The notes below the pieces were generated by a model. That model was not told where the DNA came from and did no database searches. It was given only the letters and a program-made list of their open reading frames with translations. A program made the translations under genes and the position numbers. Positions 8,509 to 16,690 of a DNA stretch of 64,000 nt are shown here, one piece after another. How positions within the stretch are numbered: position 1 is the first letter of the stretch; every line of letters begins with the position of its first letter. Origin of the DNA: Prauserella cavernicola (GTDB taxonomy: Bacteria; Actinomycetota; Actinomycetes; Mycobacteriales; Pseudonocardiaceae); assembly GCF_016595675.1 (NCBI RefSeq), contig NZ_JAENJH010000002.1, positions 248,001 through 312,000 of the forward strand, given 5' to 3'.

Positions 8509-9009
8509 ATGCCATCCCGTATCGAGCACCGGGCGACGTTCCCGCATTCCGTCGCCGACGTGTTCGCCGCACAGTCCGGTGAGGACGCGCTGCGCGCGCG
8601 GCTCGCCGAGATCGGCGGTACGAACGCGACGCTGGAGGACCACACCGTCACCGCCGACGGTGTTCGGTACACGCTGTTGCAGGGCGTTCCCGCCGACAAG
8701 CTGCCGCAGGCGGTTCGCAAGATCCACAAGGGCGACCTCGTGGTGCGCCGCGAGCACACGTGGTCCGGCTCGGGCGAGCGCTACACCGGAACCATCAAGG
8801 CCCAGGTCAGCGGTGTTCCCGGCGACATCACGGCCCGCGTCGAGCTCACCGGCGACGCCGAGCACAGCTCGCAGGTCACGCGCGGCGAGGCCACCGTCCG
8901 CATCCCGCTGATCGGCGGCAGGATCGAGGGGCTCATCGCCGAGCAGGTCACCGGCCTGCTCGACAGCGAGGCCAAGTTCACGGCGAAGTGGCTCGCGCGC
9001 GAGCACTGA
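8509..9009 (+). CDS. DUF2505 domain-containing protein
   Basis: 166-residue cytosolic protein of the actinobacterial DUF2505 family, which has an SRPBCC-like, ligand-pocket character. Biochemical function is unknown. Recognisable are the N-terminal IEHRATFPHSVADVFA, the central HTWSGSGERYTGTIKAQVSGVPG and the C-terminal GGRIEGLIAEQVTGLLDSE. The ATG at 8509 follows a TACTGT box by 7 nt, so a leaderless transcript is likely. It corresponds in place to mycobacterial Rv0481c next to murB (from memory). The following methyltransferase gene starts inside its 3' end. Confidence 0.85.
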   Translation: MPSRIEHRATFPHSVADVFAAQSGEDALRARLAEIGGTNATLEDHTVTADGVRYTLLQGVPADKLPQAVRKIHKGDLVVRREHTWSGSGERYTGTIKAQVSGVPGDITARVELTGDAEHSSQVTRGEATVRIPLIGGRIEGLIAEQVTGLLDSEAKFTAKWLAREH

Positions 9010-9794
9010 TCGGCGCACCAACGCGCGGCACGACCAACCCCAACCGGCTCCGCAGGATCGACCGCTGGCTCACCGCTGACGCGGGAGTCGCGCGAGCCCT
9101 GCGCTCCGCTGCCGCGCCGCTGGTCGTCGATCTCGGTTACGGGGCGTCCCCGGTCACCACGGTGGAGCTCGCCAGGCGCCTCGGCGCCGCCCATCCCGGC
9201 GTGCGGGTGCTGGGACTCGAGCTGGATCCCGAGCGGGTCACCACCGCCGCGGCCGCCGCCGACCCGCCCCGGCTGGACTTCCGCAGGGGCGGTTTCGAGC
9301 TGGCGGGCACTCGTCCGGTACTGGTGCGCGCGTTCAACGTGCTGCGCCAGTACGCCGAACGCGACGTGGTTCCCTCGTGGGAGGCGATGCTCACCGGCAT
9401 CGCGCCGGGCGGGCTGCTCGTGGAGGGCACGTGCGACGAGGTGGGCAGGCTGTGCTCGTGGGTCACCGTCTCGCACGACGGCCCTCGCACGCTGACCCTG
9501 TCGTGCAAGGTCGACACCCTGGATCGTCCGTCCACAGTGGCCGAGCGGCTACCGAAGGCGCTGATCCACCGCAACGTGCCCGGTGAGCCCGTACACCGAT
9601 TCCTATCCACACTGGACAGCTGCTGGGACGCGGCGGCGCCGTTCGCGGCGTTCGGGCCGAGGGCCCGCTGGACCGAGGCGGTCCGCCTGCTCGGCGAGCG
9701 CGGCTGGCCTGTGCTCGGCCGCAGGGACAGGTGGCGCCTCGGCGAGCTGAGCGTGCCCTGGACGTCCGTCAGTCCCGCGACGACACCAACGTAG
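8988..9794 (+). CDS. Class I SAM-dependent methyltransferase-like protein
   Basis: About 268 residues with a Rossmann methyltransferase fold. VVDLGYGASPVTTVELARRL is motif I, and GLELDPERV carries the acidic residue that would hold the adenosine ribose. The family begins with an RGTTNPNRLRRIDRW block, present here at about residues 13-27, and is of unknown substrate. No upstream ATG is available. The GTG at 8988 overlaps the DUF2505 gene by 22 bp and is the best candidate, but the exact start is uncertain. Probably cotranscribed with the DUF2505 gene. Confidence 0.75.
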   Translation: MARARALIGAPTRGTTNPNRLRRIDRWLTADAGVARALRSAAAPLVVDLGYGASPVTTVELARRLGAAHPGVRVLGLELDPERVTTAAAAADPPRLDFRRGGFELAGTRPVLVRAFNVLRQYAERDVVPSWEAMLTGIAPGGLLVEGTCDEVGRLCSWVTVSHDGPRTLTLSCKVDTLDRPSTVAERLPKALIHRNVPGEPVHRFLSTLDSCWDAAAPFAAFGPRARWTEAVRLLGERGWPVLGRRDRWRLGELSVPWTSVSPATTPT

Positions 9795-9894
9795 GTAGGG
9801 CCAGCCGGTACGGGGCTGCCCTGAGTTGTCCCTGATATTGCTCTCCGGCTCTGTTCGCGCACGCGGCGCGAGTGCCAGTCTCGAGCTGTCCGGT

Positions 9895-9980
9895 GGGGGT
9901 CGCCGAGCGGCCACTCGACGACCCCCGAAGACATGAGCGCCCCGCACGGCAAGAATGCGCTGTCCACGCGCCGTGCGGGG
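9895..9980 (+). promoter_or_regulatory. Two successive hairpins in the leader of the N-acyltransferase gene
   Basis: Hairpin 1: GGGGGTCG (9895-9902) with CGACCCCC (9919-9926), 16-nt loop. Hairpin 2: CCCCGCACGG (9940-9949) with CCGTGCGGGG (9971-9980), 21-nt loop. Hairpin 2 ends 26 nt before the ATG at 10007 and is followed by a Shine-Dalgarno-like GGAGAGA. It could be a leader regulator or a terminator of the preceding gene. Confidence 0.4.
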
Positions 9981-10006
9981 TCCCTTCGCGACGAACGGAG
10001 AGACCC

Positions 10007-10738
10007 ATGTCCTCGCTGTCCACGGTACAGAGAAGTGCCTACGGAGCCTCGATAGCGCACACGCCGGAGCAGGTCCGCGCGGCCCAGCGACTGCGCACGG
10101 CGGTGTTCGGCGGCGAACTCGGCGCCACGCTTCCCGGTGAGCTCGACGTCGACGAGTTCGACGACGTGTGCGACCACCTGGTCGTCGAGCACGAGCCCAC
10201 CGGCGAGGTGGTGGGGACCTACCGGCTGCTGCCGCCAGGCCGCTCGCGCGAGCTGTACTCCTCGGGCGAGTTCGACGTCGAGAACCTCGACCCGCTGCGC
10301 GAGTCGCTCGTCGAGGCGGGCCGTTCGTGCGTGCACCCGGACCACCGGGGCGGTGCGGTGATCAACCTGATGTGGTCGGCGCTCGCGCGCTACACGCTGC
10401 TCTCCGGCAACCGGTTCCTCGCGGGTTGCGCGTCGGTGCCGCTGGCCGACGGGGGACGTGCCGCGGCAGCAACCCGGCAGCTCGCCGAGTCCAGGCACGC
10501 CGCGCCCGGCGAGTTCCGCGTGCAGCCGCACCGGCCGTGGGCGCCGACCCCGAGCGTCGAGAAGCCCACCTACGCCGACGTTCCCCCGCTGCTGCGCGGC
10601 TACCTGCGGCTCGGGGCCTGGGTGTGCGGACCCCCCGCGCACGATCCCGAGTTCGGCGTCGCCGACTTCTTCGTGCTGCTGCCGCTGGACCGGGTGGACG
10701 AGCGCTACCTGCGTTACTTCCTGGGAGACGGCCGGTGA
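10007..10738 (+). CDS. GNAT-type N-acyltransferase (OlsB-like)
   Basis: 243-residue protein of the GNAT branch that includes OlsB (ornithine-acyl-ACP N-acyltransferase) and N-acyl amino acid synthases. OlsB makes lyso-ornithine lipid from ornithine and a 3-hydroxyacyl-ACP. Family hallmarks are VVEHEPTGEVVGTYRLLPPG, the acidic YSSGEFDVENLDP, and EAGRSCVHPDHRGGAVINLMWSALARY. The ATG at 10007 has a GGAGAGA site. The next gene overlaps by 4 bp and is an O-acyltransferase, the partner needed to finish an ornithine lipid. That pathway assignment rests on the pairing and is inference. The amino-acid acceptor could differ. Confidence 0.8.
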   Translation: MSSLSTVQRSAYGASIAHTPEQVRAAQRLRTAVFGGELGATLPGELDVDEFDDVCDHLVVEHEPTGEVVGTYRLLPPGRSRELYSSGEFDVENLDPLRESLVEAGRSCVHPDHRGGAVINLMWSALARYTLLSGNRFLAGCASVPLADGGRAAAATRQLAESRHAAPGEFRVQPHRPWAPTPSVEKPTYADVPPLLRGYLRLGAWVCGPPAHDPEFGVADFFVLLPLDRVDERYLRYFLGDGR

Positions 10739-11499
10739 ACCCGTGGCGCGCGAATTCACCATGTTCTCCACAGTGCGTCACCCACGCACAACCGCCGGTG
10801 ACAACGATGGAGGCTGTGAGCAGAGGCGTGGCGCTGGCGGGTTCGCTGACGCGCGCGACGCGCTCCGGCGACACCGCGCAGCGCGCGGCCGGGGCGCTGC
10901 GCGCGCTCGGCGTGCGCCTGGACGCCGACGAGGGGCCGCTGAGCGTGCCCGGCCCGGTGGGCACGCTGATCGTCGCCAACCACGTGTCCTGGCTGGACAT
11001 CGTGGGTCTGCTGGCCCTCGAGCCCGCCGCGTTCCTCGCCAAGCGCGAGGTGGCGAACTGGCCGCTCGTCGGCGAGCAGGCACGACGACTCGACACCCTG
11101 TTCGTGGACCGCTGGGCGTTGCGCAGCCTGCCCGAGACCGTCGCCGCCGTGGCCGCTCGCCTGCGCGAGGGCCGCTCGGTGGCGGTGTTTCCCGAGGCCA
11201 CCACGTACTGCTCCGGTGAGGGCGGACCGTTCCGGCGCGCGGTGTTCCAGGCCGCGCTCGACGCGGGCGCGCCCGTGCGGCCGGTGACCCTGTCCTACCT
11301 CCAGGGCGGGCTGCCCAGCACCGTCGCCGCGTTCGTCGGCGACGACACGCTTGCCCGTTCGCTGGGCAGGGTCACCAGGGCCTCCGGACTGACGTTGCGG
11401 GTGCGCGCGCACACCGCGCTGGCTCCCGAGGGTGACCGGAAGGAGCTCGCAGCGCGGGCGCGGCGAGCGGTGCTCGCGGCGGAACCGGCTCATGTTTGA
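10735..11499 (+). CDS. 1-acyl-sn-glycerol-3-phosphate acyltransferase family (OlsA/PlsC-like)
   Basis: 254-residue O-acyltransferase with the family HX4D site in VANHVSWLDIVGL and the acceptor-site block VAVFPEATTYCSGEG (an FPEGT-like motif with Ala for Gly). It acylates a lyso-lipid from acyl-CoA or acyl-ACP at the membrane. The GTG at 10735 overlaps the stop of the OlsB-like gene (GTGA), which shows coupling. Together the two genes are the expected set for acyloxyacyl ornithine lipid synthesis. An ordinary PlsC role in phospholipid synthesis is the alternative. Confidence 0.82.
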   Translation: MNPWRANSPCSPQCVTHAQPPVTTMEAVSRGVALAGSLTRATRSGDTAQRAAGALRALGVRLDADEGPLSVPGPVGTLIVANHVSWLDIVGLLALEPAAFLAKREVANWPLVGEQARRLDTLFVDRWALRSLPETVAAVAARLREGRSVAVFPEATTYCSGEGGPFRRAVFQAALDAGAPVRPVTLSYLQGGLPSTVAAFVGDDTLARSLGRVTRASGLTLRVRAHTALAPEGDRKELAARARRAVLAAEPAHV

Positions 11500-12277
11500 G
11501 CTGCTCGAGCAGCTCACGTCGATGCTGGAGAGCCAGCTGCACTCGCCCTGGCTGTGGGTGATCGTGTTCCTCGTCTCCGGGTTGGACGCGCTGCTGCCGT
11601 TCATGCCCAGCGAGACCACGGTGATGACGGTGGCGGTTCTGCTGGGCTCCGACCTGGTGGGCCTCGCCGTCCTCGCCGTGGTGGCCGCGGTCGGGGCGTG
11701 GGCAGGTGATCTCCTCGGCTACGGCATCGCCAGGCGGGCCGGCCCGCGAACGCTGGAACGGCTGCAGCGGGGCGAGAAAGGCAGGCAGCGCTACGAGTGG
11801 GCGCGGGAGAAGGTGCACCGCCACGGCACGGTGCTGATCGTGGCGGGGCGCTACCTCCCGGGAGGCCGCGTCGCGTCGGCGCTGGCCACGGGCAGCCTGC
11901 GCTACCCACTGGACCGCTTCGCCGCGCTCGACATCGTCGGCACCACGATCTGGGCCACCTACAGCGTCCTCGTCGGCTACCTGGGGGCCGCGCAGTTCGC
12001 CGGGGAACCGTCGAAGGGCCTGCTGCTGGCGTTCGCGATCGGGCTGCTCGCGGTCGGGTGCGCGGAAATCGCACGAAGGCTAGTCTCTCGCCGTGGAGTA
12101 CGCGCAGTACCTCGCGGCGATCGAGACCCACAGCGACGGCCTGCGGACGGCGGCGGTCGCGGCGGGCCCGGACGCACCGGTGCCGACGTGTCCGAAGTGG
12201 ACGACGAAGCGGCTGGTGCGGCACATCGCCAGAGTGCATTCCTGGGTGGCGGCGGCACTGACGGACCCGAGCGGTGA
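11492..12277 (+). CDS. DedA family membrane protein
   Basis: 261-residue inner-membrane protein of the DedA/VTT family, proposed lipid flippases for undecaprenyl phosphate or phospholipids. Seen are FMPSETTVMTVAVLL, GAWAGDLLGYGIARRAG, the amphipathic re-entrant block with VAGRYLPGGRVASALATG (the conserved F/YxPGxR) and later hydrophobic segments. It starts 8 bp before the stop of the acyltransferase gene. The conserved domain ends near residue 200; the last 61 residues are charged and read through the start of the next gene in another frame. The 185-bp overlap is unusual but there is no earlier in-frame stop. Confidence 0.85.
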   Translation: MFELLEQLTSMLESQLHSPWLWVIVFLVSGLDALLPFMPSETTVMTVAVLLGSDLVGLAVLAVVAAVGAWAGDLLGYGIARRAGPRTLERLQRGEKGRQRYEWAREKVHRHGTVLIVAGRYLPGGRVASALATGSLRYPLDRFAALDIVGTTIWATYSVLVGYLGAAQFAGEPSKGLLLAFAIGLLAVGCAEIARRLVSRRGVRAVPRGDRDPQRRPADGGGRGGPGRTGADVSEVDDEAAGAAHRQSAFLGGGGTDGPER

Positions 12278-12809
12278 GCACGTCCGCGCCGGCACGCCGC
12301 CCGAGGACTGGGCCGCGCTGCTGACGTGGTGGGACGAGCGGCGCGACGACCTGCGCGCCGCGTTCGACGTGGCGCCGGACTCCCCCGCGTGGCAGGCGTT
12401 CCCGGTCTTGGAGCCGGTGGCGGCGTCGTGGGCGCGGCGGCAGGCGCACGAGGCCGCCATCCATCGCGTCGACGCGGAGCTGGCCGCGGGCGCCGACACC
12501 GTGGCGTTCGCAGCGGACTTCGCCGCCGACGGCATCGACGAGCTGCTCACCATGCTCGTGCTGCGGCGCGGCGACTGGAGCGGGTTCACGGCGCGGGGCT
12601 GCGTGCAGGTGCACGCCGAGGACGCGGGCAGGCTCTGGTCGGTGTGGCTCGTGCCCGGTGAGGCGCCGCAGCTCGGCGAGGAGCCGGTCGAACCCGCGCT
12701 GACCGTCGAGGGCACCGCTGACGCGGTGTATCGGACGCTGTGGCGCAGGCCGGGCGCCGCGCGGGTCACCGGCGACGTCGCGTTGTTGGAGCCGCTCACT
12801 CCCCCGTGA
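12093..12809 (+). CDS. Maleylpyruvate isomerase family mycothiol-dependent enzyme
   Basis: 238-residue DinB-fold protein of the MDMPI family, which in actinobacteria uses mycothiol as thiol cofactor. The N-terminal helical bundle shows PTCPKWTTKRLVRHIARVHSWV (a metal-site histidine) and WARRQAHEAAIHRVDAE (the HExxxH-like metal histidines). A C-terminal SCP2-like domain follows. The GTG at 12093 lies 6 nt after TAGTCT, a leaderless promoter located inside the end of the DedA gene. That supports this start and explains the long overlap. The natural substrate is unknown. Confidence 0.85.
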   Translation: MEYAQYLAAIETHSDGLRTAAVAAGPDAPVPTCPKWTTKRLVRHIARVHSWVAAALTDPSGEHVRAGTPPEDWAALLTWWDERRDDLRAAFDVAPDSPAWQAFPVLEPVAASWARRQAHEAAIHRVDAELAAGADTVAFAADFAADGIDELLTMLVLRRGDWSGFTARGCVQVHAEDAGRLWSVWLVPGEAPQLGEEPVEPALTVEGTADAVYRTLWRRPGAARVTGDVALLEPLTPP

Positions 12810-12911
12810 GGCCACCACGGACAGGGCCACTTCGCGCCGGTCGAGCGCCCGGAGACCTACGCCGGCGCGGTGCGGTCGCTGCTCAGGCCCGAGCCGCCCA
12901 AGCAGGCGTGA
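12810..12911 (+). pseudogene. Remnant of an alpha/beta hydrolase C-terminus
   Basis: Directly after the stop of the isomerase gene, and in the same frame, 33 codons read GHHGQGHFAPVERPETYAGA followed by VRSLLRPEPPKQA and a stop. The GHF-ERPE-Y-LL pattern is the typical C-terminal catalytic-histidine end of alpha/beta hydrolases. No start codon or catalytic body is present, so it looks like the tail of a deleted or displaced gene. Confidence 0.5.
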
Positions 12912-12936
12912 GGGCGAGCGACGAGAATGGGAAGCC

Positions 12937-13797
12937 GTGCCTGACTCGCGCCAGTATGTGATCACGTTCGGCTGCCCCGACCGGACCGGGATCGTCGCCC
13001 GCATCGCGTCGTTTCTCGCCGAGGTCGGCGGGTGGATCGTCGAAGCCGCCTATCACACCGACCCGGACACGGGCTGGTTCTTCACCCGCCAGGTCGTGCG
13101 CGCCGACTCGCTGCCGTTCGACGTGGACGAGCTGCGCGCCCGGTTCGCGGGCGTCGCACGGTCGCTGGGAGCCGAGTCCGACTGGAGCGTGACCGACACC
13201 GGACAGCGCCGCCGCATCGTGGTGCTCGTGTCGAAGGAGGCCCACTGCCTCTACGACCTGCTGGGCCGCGTCGCCTCCGGCGAGCTGGACGTGGACGTGC
13301 GGGCCGTGATCGGCAATCACGACGGACTGGCCGACATCACCAGGGCGCACGGCATCCCGTTCCACCACGTGTCCTTCGCCGAGGACAAGGCGGCCGCGTT
13401 CGCCGAGGTCGCCAAGCTCGTCGACGAGCACGACCCGCACGCGGTGGTGCTGGCCAGGTTCATGCAGATCCTGCCGCCGGAGCTGTGCCAGGCGTGGGCG
13501 GGCAGGGCGATCAACATCCACCACAGCTTCCTGCCGTCGTTCATCGGCGCGCGGCCGTACCACCAGGCCCACCAGCGGGGCGTGAAGCTCGTCGGCGCCA
13601 CGTGCCACTACGTGACCGCCGACCTCGACGCGGGCCCGATCATCGAGCAGGACGTGATCCGCGTCGACCACGGCGACTCCGTGGCCGACATGGTGCGCAA
13701 GGGCCGCGACATCGAGAAGGTCACTCTCGCTCGCGGCCTGCGCTGGCACCTAGAGAGCCGCGTGCTCGTGCACGGCAACCGGACCGTCGTGCTCTGA
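12937..13797 (+). CDS. purU: Formyltetrahydrofolate deformylase
   Basis: Hydrolyses 10-formyl-THF to formate and THF, balancing one-carbon pools. The 286 residues comprise an N-terminal ACT domain (YVITFGCPDRTGIVARIASFLAEVG) and a C-terminal formyltransferase-fold domain. The active site is NIHHSFLPSFIGARPYHQAH with the catalytic aspartate in ADLDAGPIIEQD. The GTG at 12937 begins VPDSRQYVITFG, the usual family start. It ends inside the 3' end of the convergent siderophore ATPase gene (48-bp overlap). It sits at the left border of the siderophore island, whose own biosynthesis needs a formyl-THF donor; whether the two are linked is unknown. Confidence 0.95.
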   Translation: MPDSRQYVITFGCPDRTGIVARIASFLAEVGGWIVEAAYHTDPDTGWFFTRQVVRADSLPFDVDELRARFAGVARSLGAESDWSVTDTGQRRRIVVLVSKEAHCLYDLLGRVASGELDVDVRAVIGNHDGLADITRAHGIPFHHVSFAEDKAAAFAEVAKLVDEHDPHAVVLARFMQILPPELCQAWAGRAINIHHSFLPSFIGARPYHQAHQRGVKLVGATCHYVTADLDAGPIIEQDVIRVDHGDSVADMVRKGRDIEKVTLARGLRWHLESRVLVHGNRTVVL

Positions 13798-14586
13798 GCG
13801 CTTCTTGCGCGCGTTGGGCACGATCAGCGGCGTGCCGCTCTCGGGGTCGTCGATGACGCGGCACGGCAGGCCGAACACGTCCTCGACGAGCTCCGCGGTG
13901 ATGATCTCCGACGGGACACCCTGCGCGGCGATCTCGCCGCCGGGGCGCATGACGATCAGGTGCGAGCCGTAGCGGCAGGCCTGGTTGAGGTCGTGCAGCA
14001 CGGCGACGAGCGTGTGCTGCTTGTCCTCGTGCAGGTCGGCGCACAGGTCGAGCACCTCGACCTGGTGGGCGATGTCGAGGAACGTCGTGGGCTCGTCGAG
14101 CAGCAGGATCGAGGTCTGCTGGGCGAGCACCATCGCGAGCCACACCCGCTGGCGCTGTCCACCGGAGAGCTCGTCGACGAGCCTGCCGGAGAGCTCGAGC
14201 ACGCCGGTGAGCCGCATCGACTCGGTGACCACGCCCTCGTCCTCCGACGACCACTGGCGCAGCAGCTTCTGGTGCGGGTATCGCCCGCGCGCGACGAGGT
14301 CGCCGACGGTGATGCCGCTGGGCGCGATCGAGGTCTGCGGCAGCAGGCCGAGGCGCCTGGCGACCTCGCGGGAGCGGTACGACGAGATGAGCTTGCCGTC
14401 GAGGTGCACGCCGCCCGTCTTGGGCTTGAGCATCCTCGCGAGCGCCTTCAGCAGCGTGGACTTGCCACACGCGTTGGGTCCGATGATGACGGTGAACGAG
14501 CCGTCGGGGATCTCCACCCCGAGGTCGGTCGCGACGACGGCCTGCTCGTAGGCCAGCGTCAGGTTCTCGGCATACAGCCGGCTCAT
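13750..14586 (-). CDS. Iron-siderophore ABC transporter ATP-binding protein
   Basis: 278-residue cytosolic ATPase of the FepC/FecE type that powers ferric siderophore import. Walker A GPNACGKST is at residues 36-44, Q-loop LLPQTSIAPSG near 81-91, signature LSGGQRQRVWLA at 140-151 and Walker B LLLLDEPTT near 161-168, followed by the switch histidine in AVLHDLNQACRYG. It overlaps the upstream permease gene by 4 bp and is the last gene of a three-gene uptake operon headed by an iron box at 16690-16708. The C-terminus carries a basic RKKR stretch. Confidence 0.94.
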   Translation of the reverse strand: MSRLYAENLTLAYEQAVVATDLGVEIPDGSFTVIIGPNACGKSTLLKALARMLKPKTGGVHLDGKLISSYRSREVARRLGLLPQTSIAPSGITVGDLVARGRYPHQKLLRQWSSEDEGVVTESMRLTGVLELSGRLVDELSGGQRQRVWLAMVLAQQTSILLLDEPTTFLDIAHQVEVLDLCADLHEDKQHTLVAVLHDLNQACRYGSHLIVMRPGGEIAAQGVPSEIITAELVEDVFGLPCRVIDDPESGTPLIVPNARKKRSEHDGPVAVHEHAAL

Positions 14587-15638
14587 GAATACCTAGCCTT
14601 CCCGCGCCATTCCGACGCCAACAACCAGATCAGGTACAGCCCGCCGATGCACCCGGTGGCCGTGCCGACCGGGAGCTGCGCGGTGGGAAACGCTCGCTGG
14701 ATCGCGAAGTCGCCCGCTATCAGCAGCAGCCCGCCCATGAGCGCCGACGAGATCAGTCCCGGCGACGCCGACTTGGTGAGTCTGCGGGCGAGCTGCGGTG
14801 CGGCGAGCGCGACGAACACGATCGGGCCCGCCGCGGCGGTCGCGAAGGCCGCGAGCAGCACGCTCACGACGATCAGCACGGCACGGCTGCGCTGCACCCC
14901 GACGCCGAGCGCCTTGGCGGAGTCGTCGCCGAGTTCCATCATCGCGAGCGACCGCGAGTGGTACAGCGCGAGCGGGAGCAGCACGAGGATCGCGAGTCCC
15001 GCGGCGGCGACGTGTTCCCAGCCGCGCCCGTTGACGCTGCCGACGAGCCAGGCCTGTGCCGTGAGCGCGTCGTAGAGGCTCGCGCGCGTGATGAGGTAGG
15101 AGTTCACCGCCAGCGCGAGCGCGTTGAGGCCGATTCCGATGAGGACGAACCGGAACCCGTGCACACCACGGCTGAACGCGAGCACGTAGATGAGCAGCGC
15201 GGTGATGATCGCGCCGAGCAGTGCGCCGACGGCGATCTGGTACATCCCGCCGCCGAACACGATGATCACCAGCAGGGCGCCGGTGGCCGCGCCGTTGTTG
15301 AAGCCGATGAAGTCGGGGCTGCCGAGCGGGTTGCGGGTGAGTCCCTGCAGGATCGCCCCGCTGGCCGCGAGCGCCGCCCCCACGAACAGGGCGGTGAGCA
15401 GCCTCGGCATGCGCAGGGTGTTGACGATGAAGTCGGCGGAGCCCTCGCCGGTGCCCGTGACGGCGCCGAGCACCTCGCCGACGGAGAGCTGGTACTCCCC
15501 CGTCATGAGCGTGGCGCACATGACCACCAGCAGCACCACGACGATGCCGACGCACACCGAGACCGAGCGGCCCGCGACGCGCACGGACATCGCCTCGCTC
15601 CGGGTCCGCAGCACCCGGCCGGTCACCACGGGGCTCAC
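14583..15638 (-). CDS. Iron-siderophore ABC transporter permease (FecCD family)
   Basis: 351-residue integral membrane permease with the FecCD/BtuC fold of about ten helices. Family signatures are RMPRLLTALFVGAALAASGA, LQGLTRNPLGSPDFIG and AAAGPIVFVALAAPQLARRL, where the last contacts the ATPase. The GTG at 15638 overlaps the upstream permease stop (GTGA) and gives a length equal to its partner; a later ATG at 15590 would remove the N-terminus. It forms a heterodimeric channel with the next permease and works with the ATPase at 13750 and probably the binding lipoprotein at 34645. Confidence 0.93.
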   Translation of the reverse strand: MSPVVTGRVLRTRSEAMSVRVAGRSVSVCVGIVVVLLVVMCATLMTGEYQLSVGEVLGAVTGTGEGSADFIVNTLRMPRLLTALFVGAALAASGAILQGLTRNPLGSPDFIGFNNGAATGALLVIIVFGGGMYQIAVGALLGAIITALLIYVLAFSRGVHGFRFVLIGIGLNALALAVNSYLITRASLYDALTAQAWLVGSVNGRGWEHVAAAGLAILVLLPLALYHSRSLAMMELGDDSAKALGVGVQRSRAVLIVVSVLLAAFATAAAGPIVFVALAAPQLARRLTKSASPGLISSALMGGLLLIAGDFAIQRAFPTAQLPVGTATGCIGGLYLIWLLASEWRGKARYS

Positions 15639-16690
15639 AGGCTCGTCAGCTTTCGCTTGCGGCACAACGCGATGAAGACCGGCACGCCGATGGCGGCCGT
15701 CACGATGCCCACCTGAACCTCCGAGGGTGGCGCGATGAGTCGGCCCACGATGTCGGAGCCGACCAGCAGGACGGGGGCGAGCACGAGCGAGTACGGCAAC
15801 ACCCAGCGCTGGTCCGGACCCGCGATGAGCCTGGCCATGTGAGGCACGGCGAGTCCGACGAACGCGATCGGGCCCGCCGCGGCGGTCGCGGCGCCGCAGA
15901 GCAGGGTGATCGCGATGGCCCCGACCACGCGGACGCGGTCGGGGTGTGCGCCGAGCGCGCGGCCGAGGTCCTCGCCCATCGCGAGCGCGTTGAGCGGGCG
16001 GATCAGCAGCAGGGCCACGACGATGCCGACGACGATGAACGGCAGCACCGGCAGCAGTACGTCGTAGAAGCGGCCCGCGAGCGAGCCGACCTGCCAGAAG
16101 CGGTACTGGTCGAACGCCTCGGGGTCCATCAGCAGCACGGCGCTGTTGAACGCGAAGAGCACCGCCGTCACGGCCGCGCCCGCGAGCACGAGGCGTTCCG
16201 GCGAGGCGGTGCGGCGACCCGAGGAGCCGATCACGTAGACGACGACCGAGGCGATGGCGGCACCGGCGAAGGCGAACCAGACGTAGCCGAGCAGCGACGA
16301 GATGCCGAGGAAGCCCAGCGAGATCACGACGCCGGTGGCGGCGCCGGTGGTGACCCCGAGCAGTCCCGGCTCGGCGAGCGGGTTGCGGGTGAGCGCCTGC
16401 ATGAGCGCGCCCGCGAGCCCGAGCGCGGCGCCGACGAGCATGCCGAGCAGCGTTCTCGGGACGCGGTACTCGTGGATGATCACGGCGTCGTTGGAGCCGT
16501 CGTTGTTCCAGAGCACGTCCCACGTGGCCGTGAACGGAATGCTCTTGGAGCCGAGCCAGACGCTGAGCAGCCCGAGCACGACGAGTGCCGCGAGCGCGAC
16601 CAGCAACCCGACGGCTTTGAGCGTGTTCGGGGTACGCCGGGGGCCGACCACGTCAGCTGACTGTGGTGGTGACGACGTGGCGACCGACAT
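15635..16690 (-). CDS. Iron-siderophore ABC transporter permease (FecCD family)
   Basis: 351-residue FecCD permease, first gene of the uptake operon. It shows YRVPRTLLGMLVGAALGLAG, MQALTRNPLAEPGLLGV and the ATPase-contact loop AAAGPIAFVGLAVPHMARL, with about ten hydrophobic helices. A cytosolic N-terminus of about 25 residues precedes the first helix. The ATG at 16690 is immediately preceded by an iron-box palindrome, so expression should be repressed when iron is plentiful. It is divergent from the ABC exporter genes. Confidence 0.93.
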   Translation of the reverse strand: MSVATSSPPQSADVVGPRRTPNTLKAVGLLVALAALVVLGLLSVWLGSKSIPFTATWDVLWNNDGSNDAVIIHEYRVPRTLLGMLVGAALGLAGALMQALTRNPLAEPGLLGVTTGAATGVVISLGFLGISSLLGYVWFAFAGAAIASVVVYVIGSSGRRTASPERLVLAGAAVTAVLFAFNSAVLLMDPEAFDQYRFWQVGSLAGRFYDVLLPVLPFIVVGIVVALLLIRPLNALAMGEDLGRALGAHPDRVRVVGAIAITLLCGAATAAAGPIAFVGLAVPHMARLIAGPDQRWVLPYSLVLAPVLLVGSDIVGRLIAPPSEVQVGIVTAAIGVPVFIALCRKRKLTSL

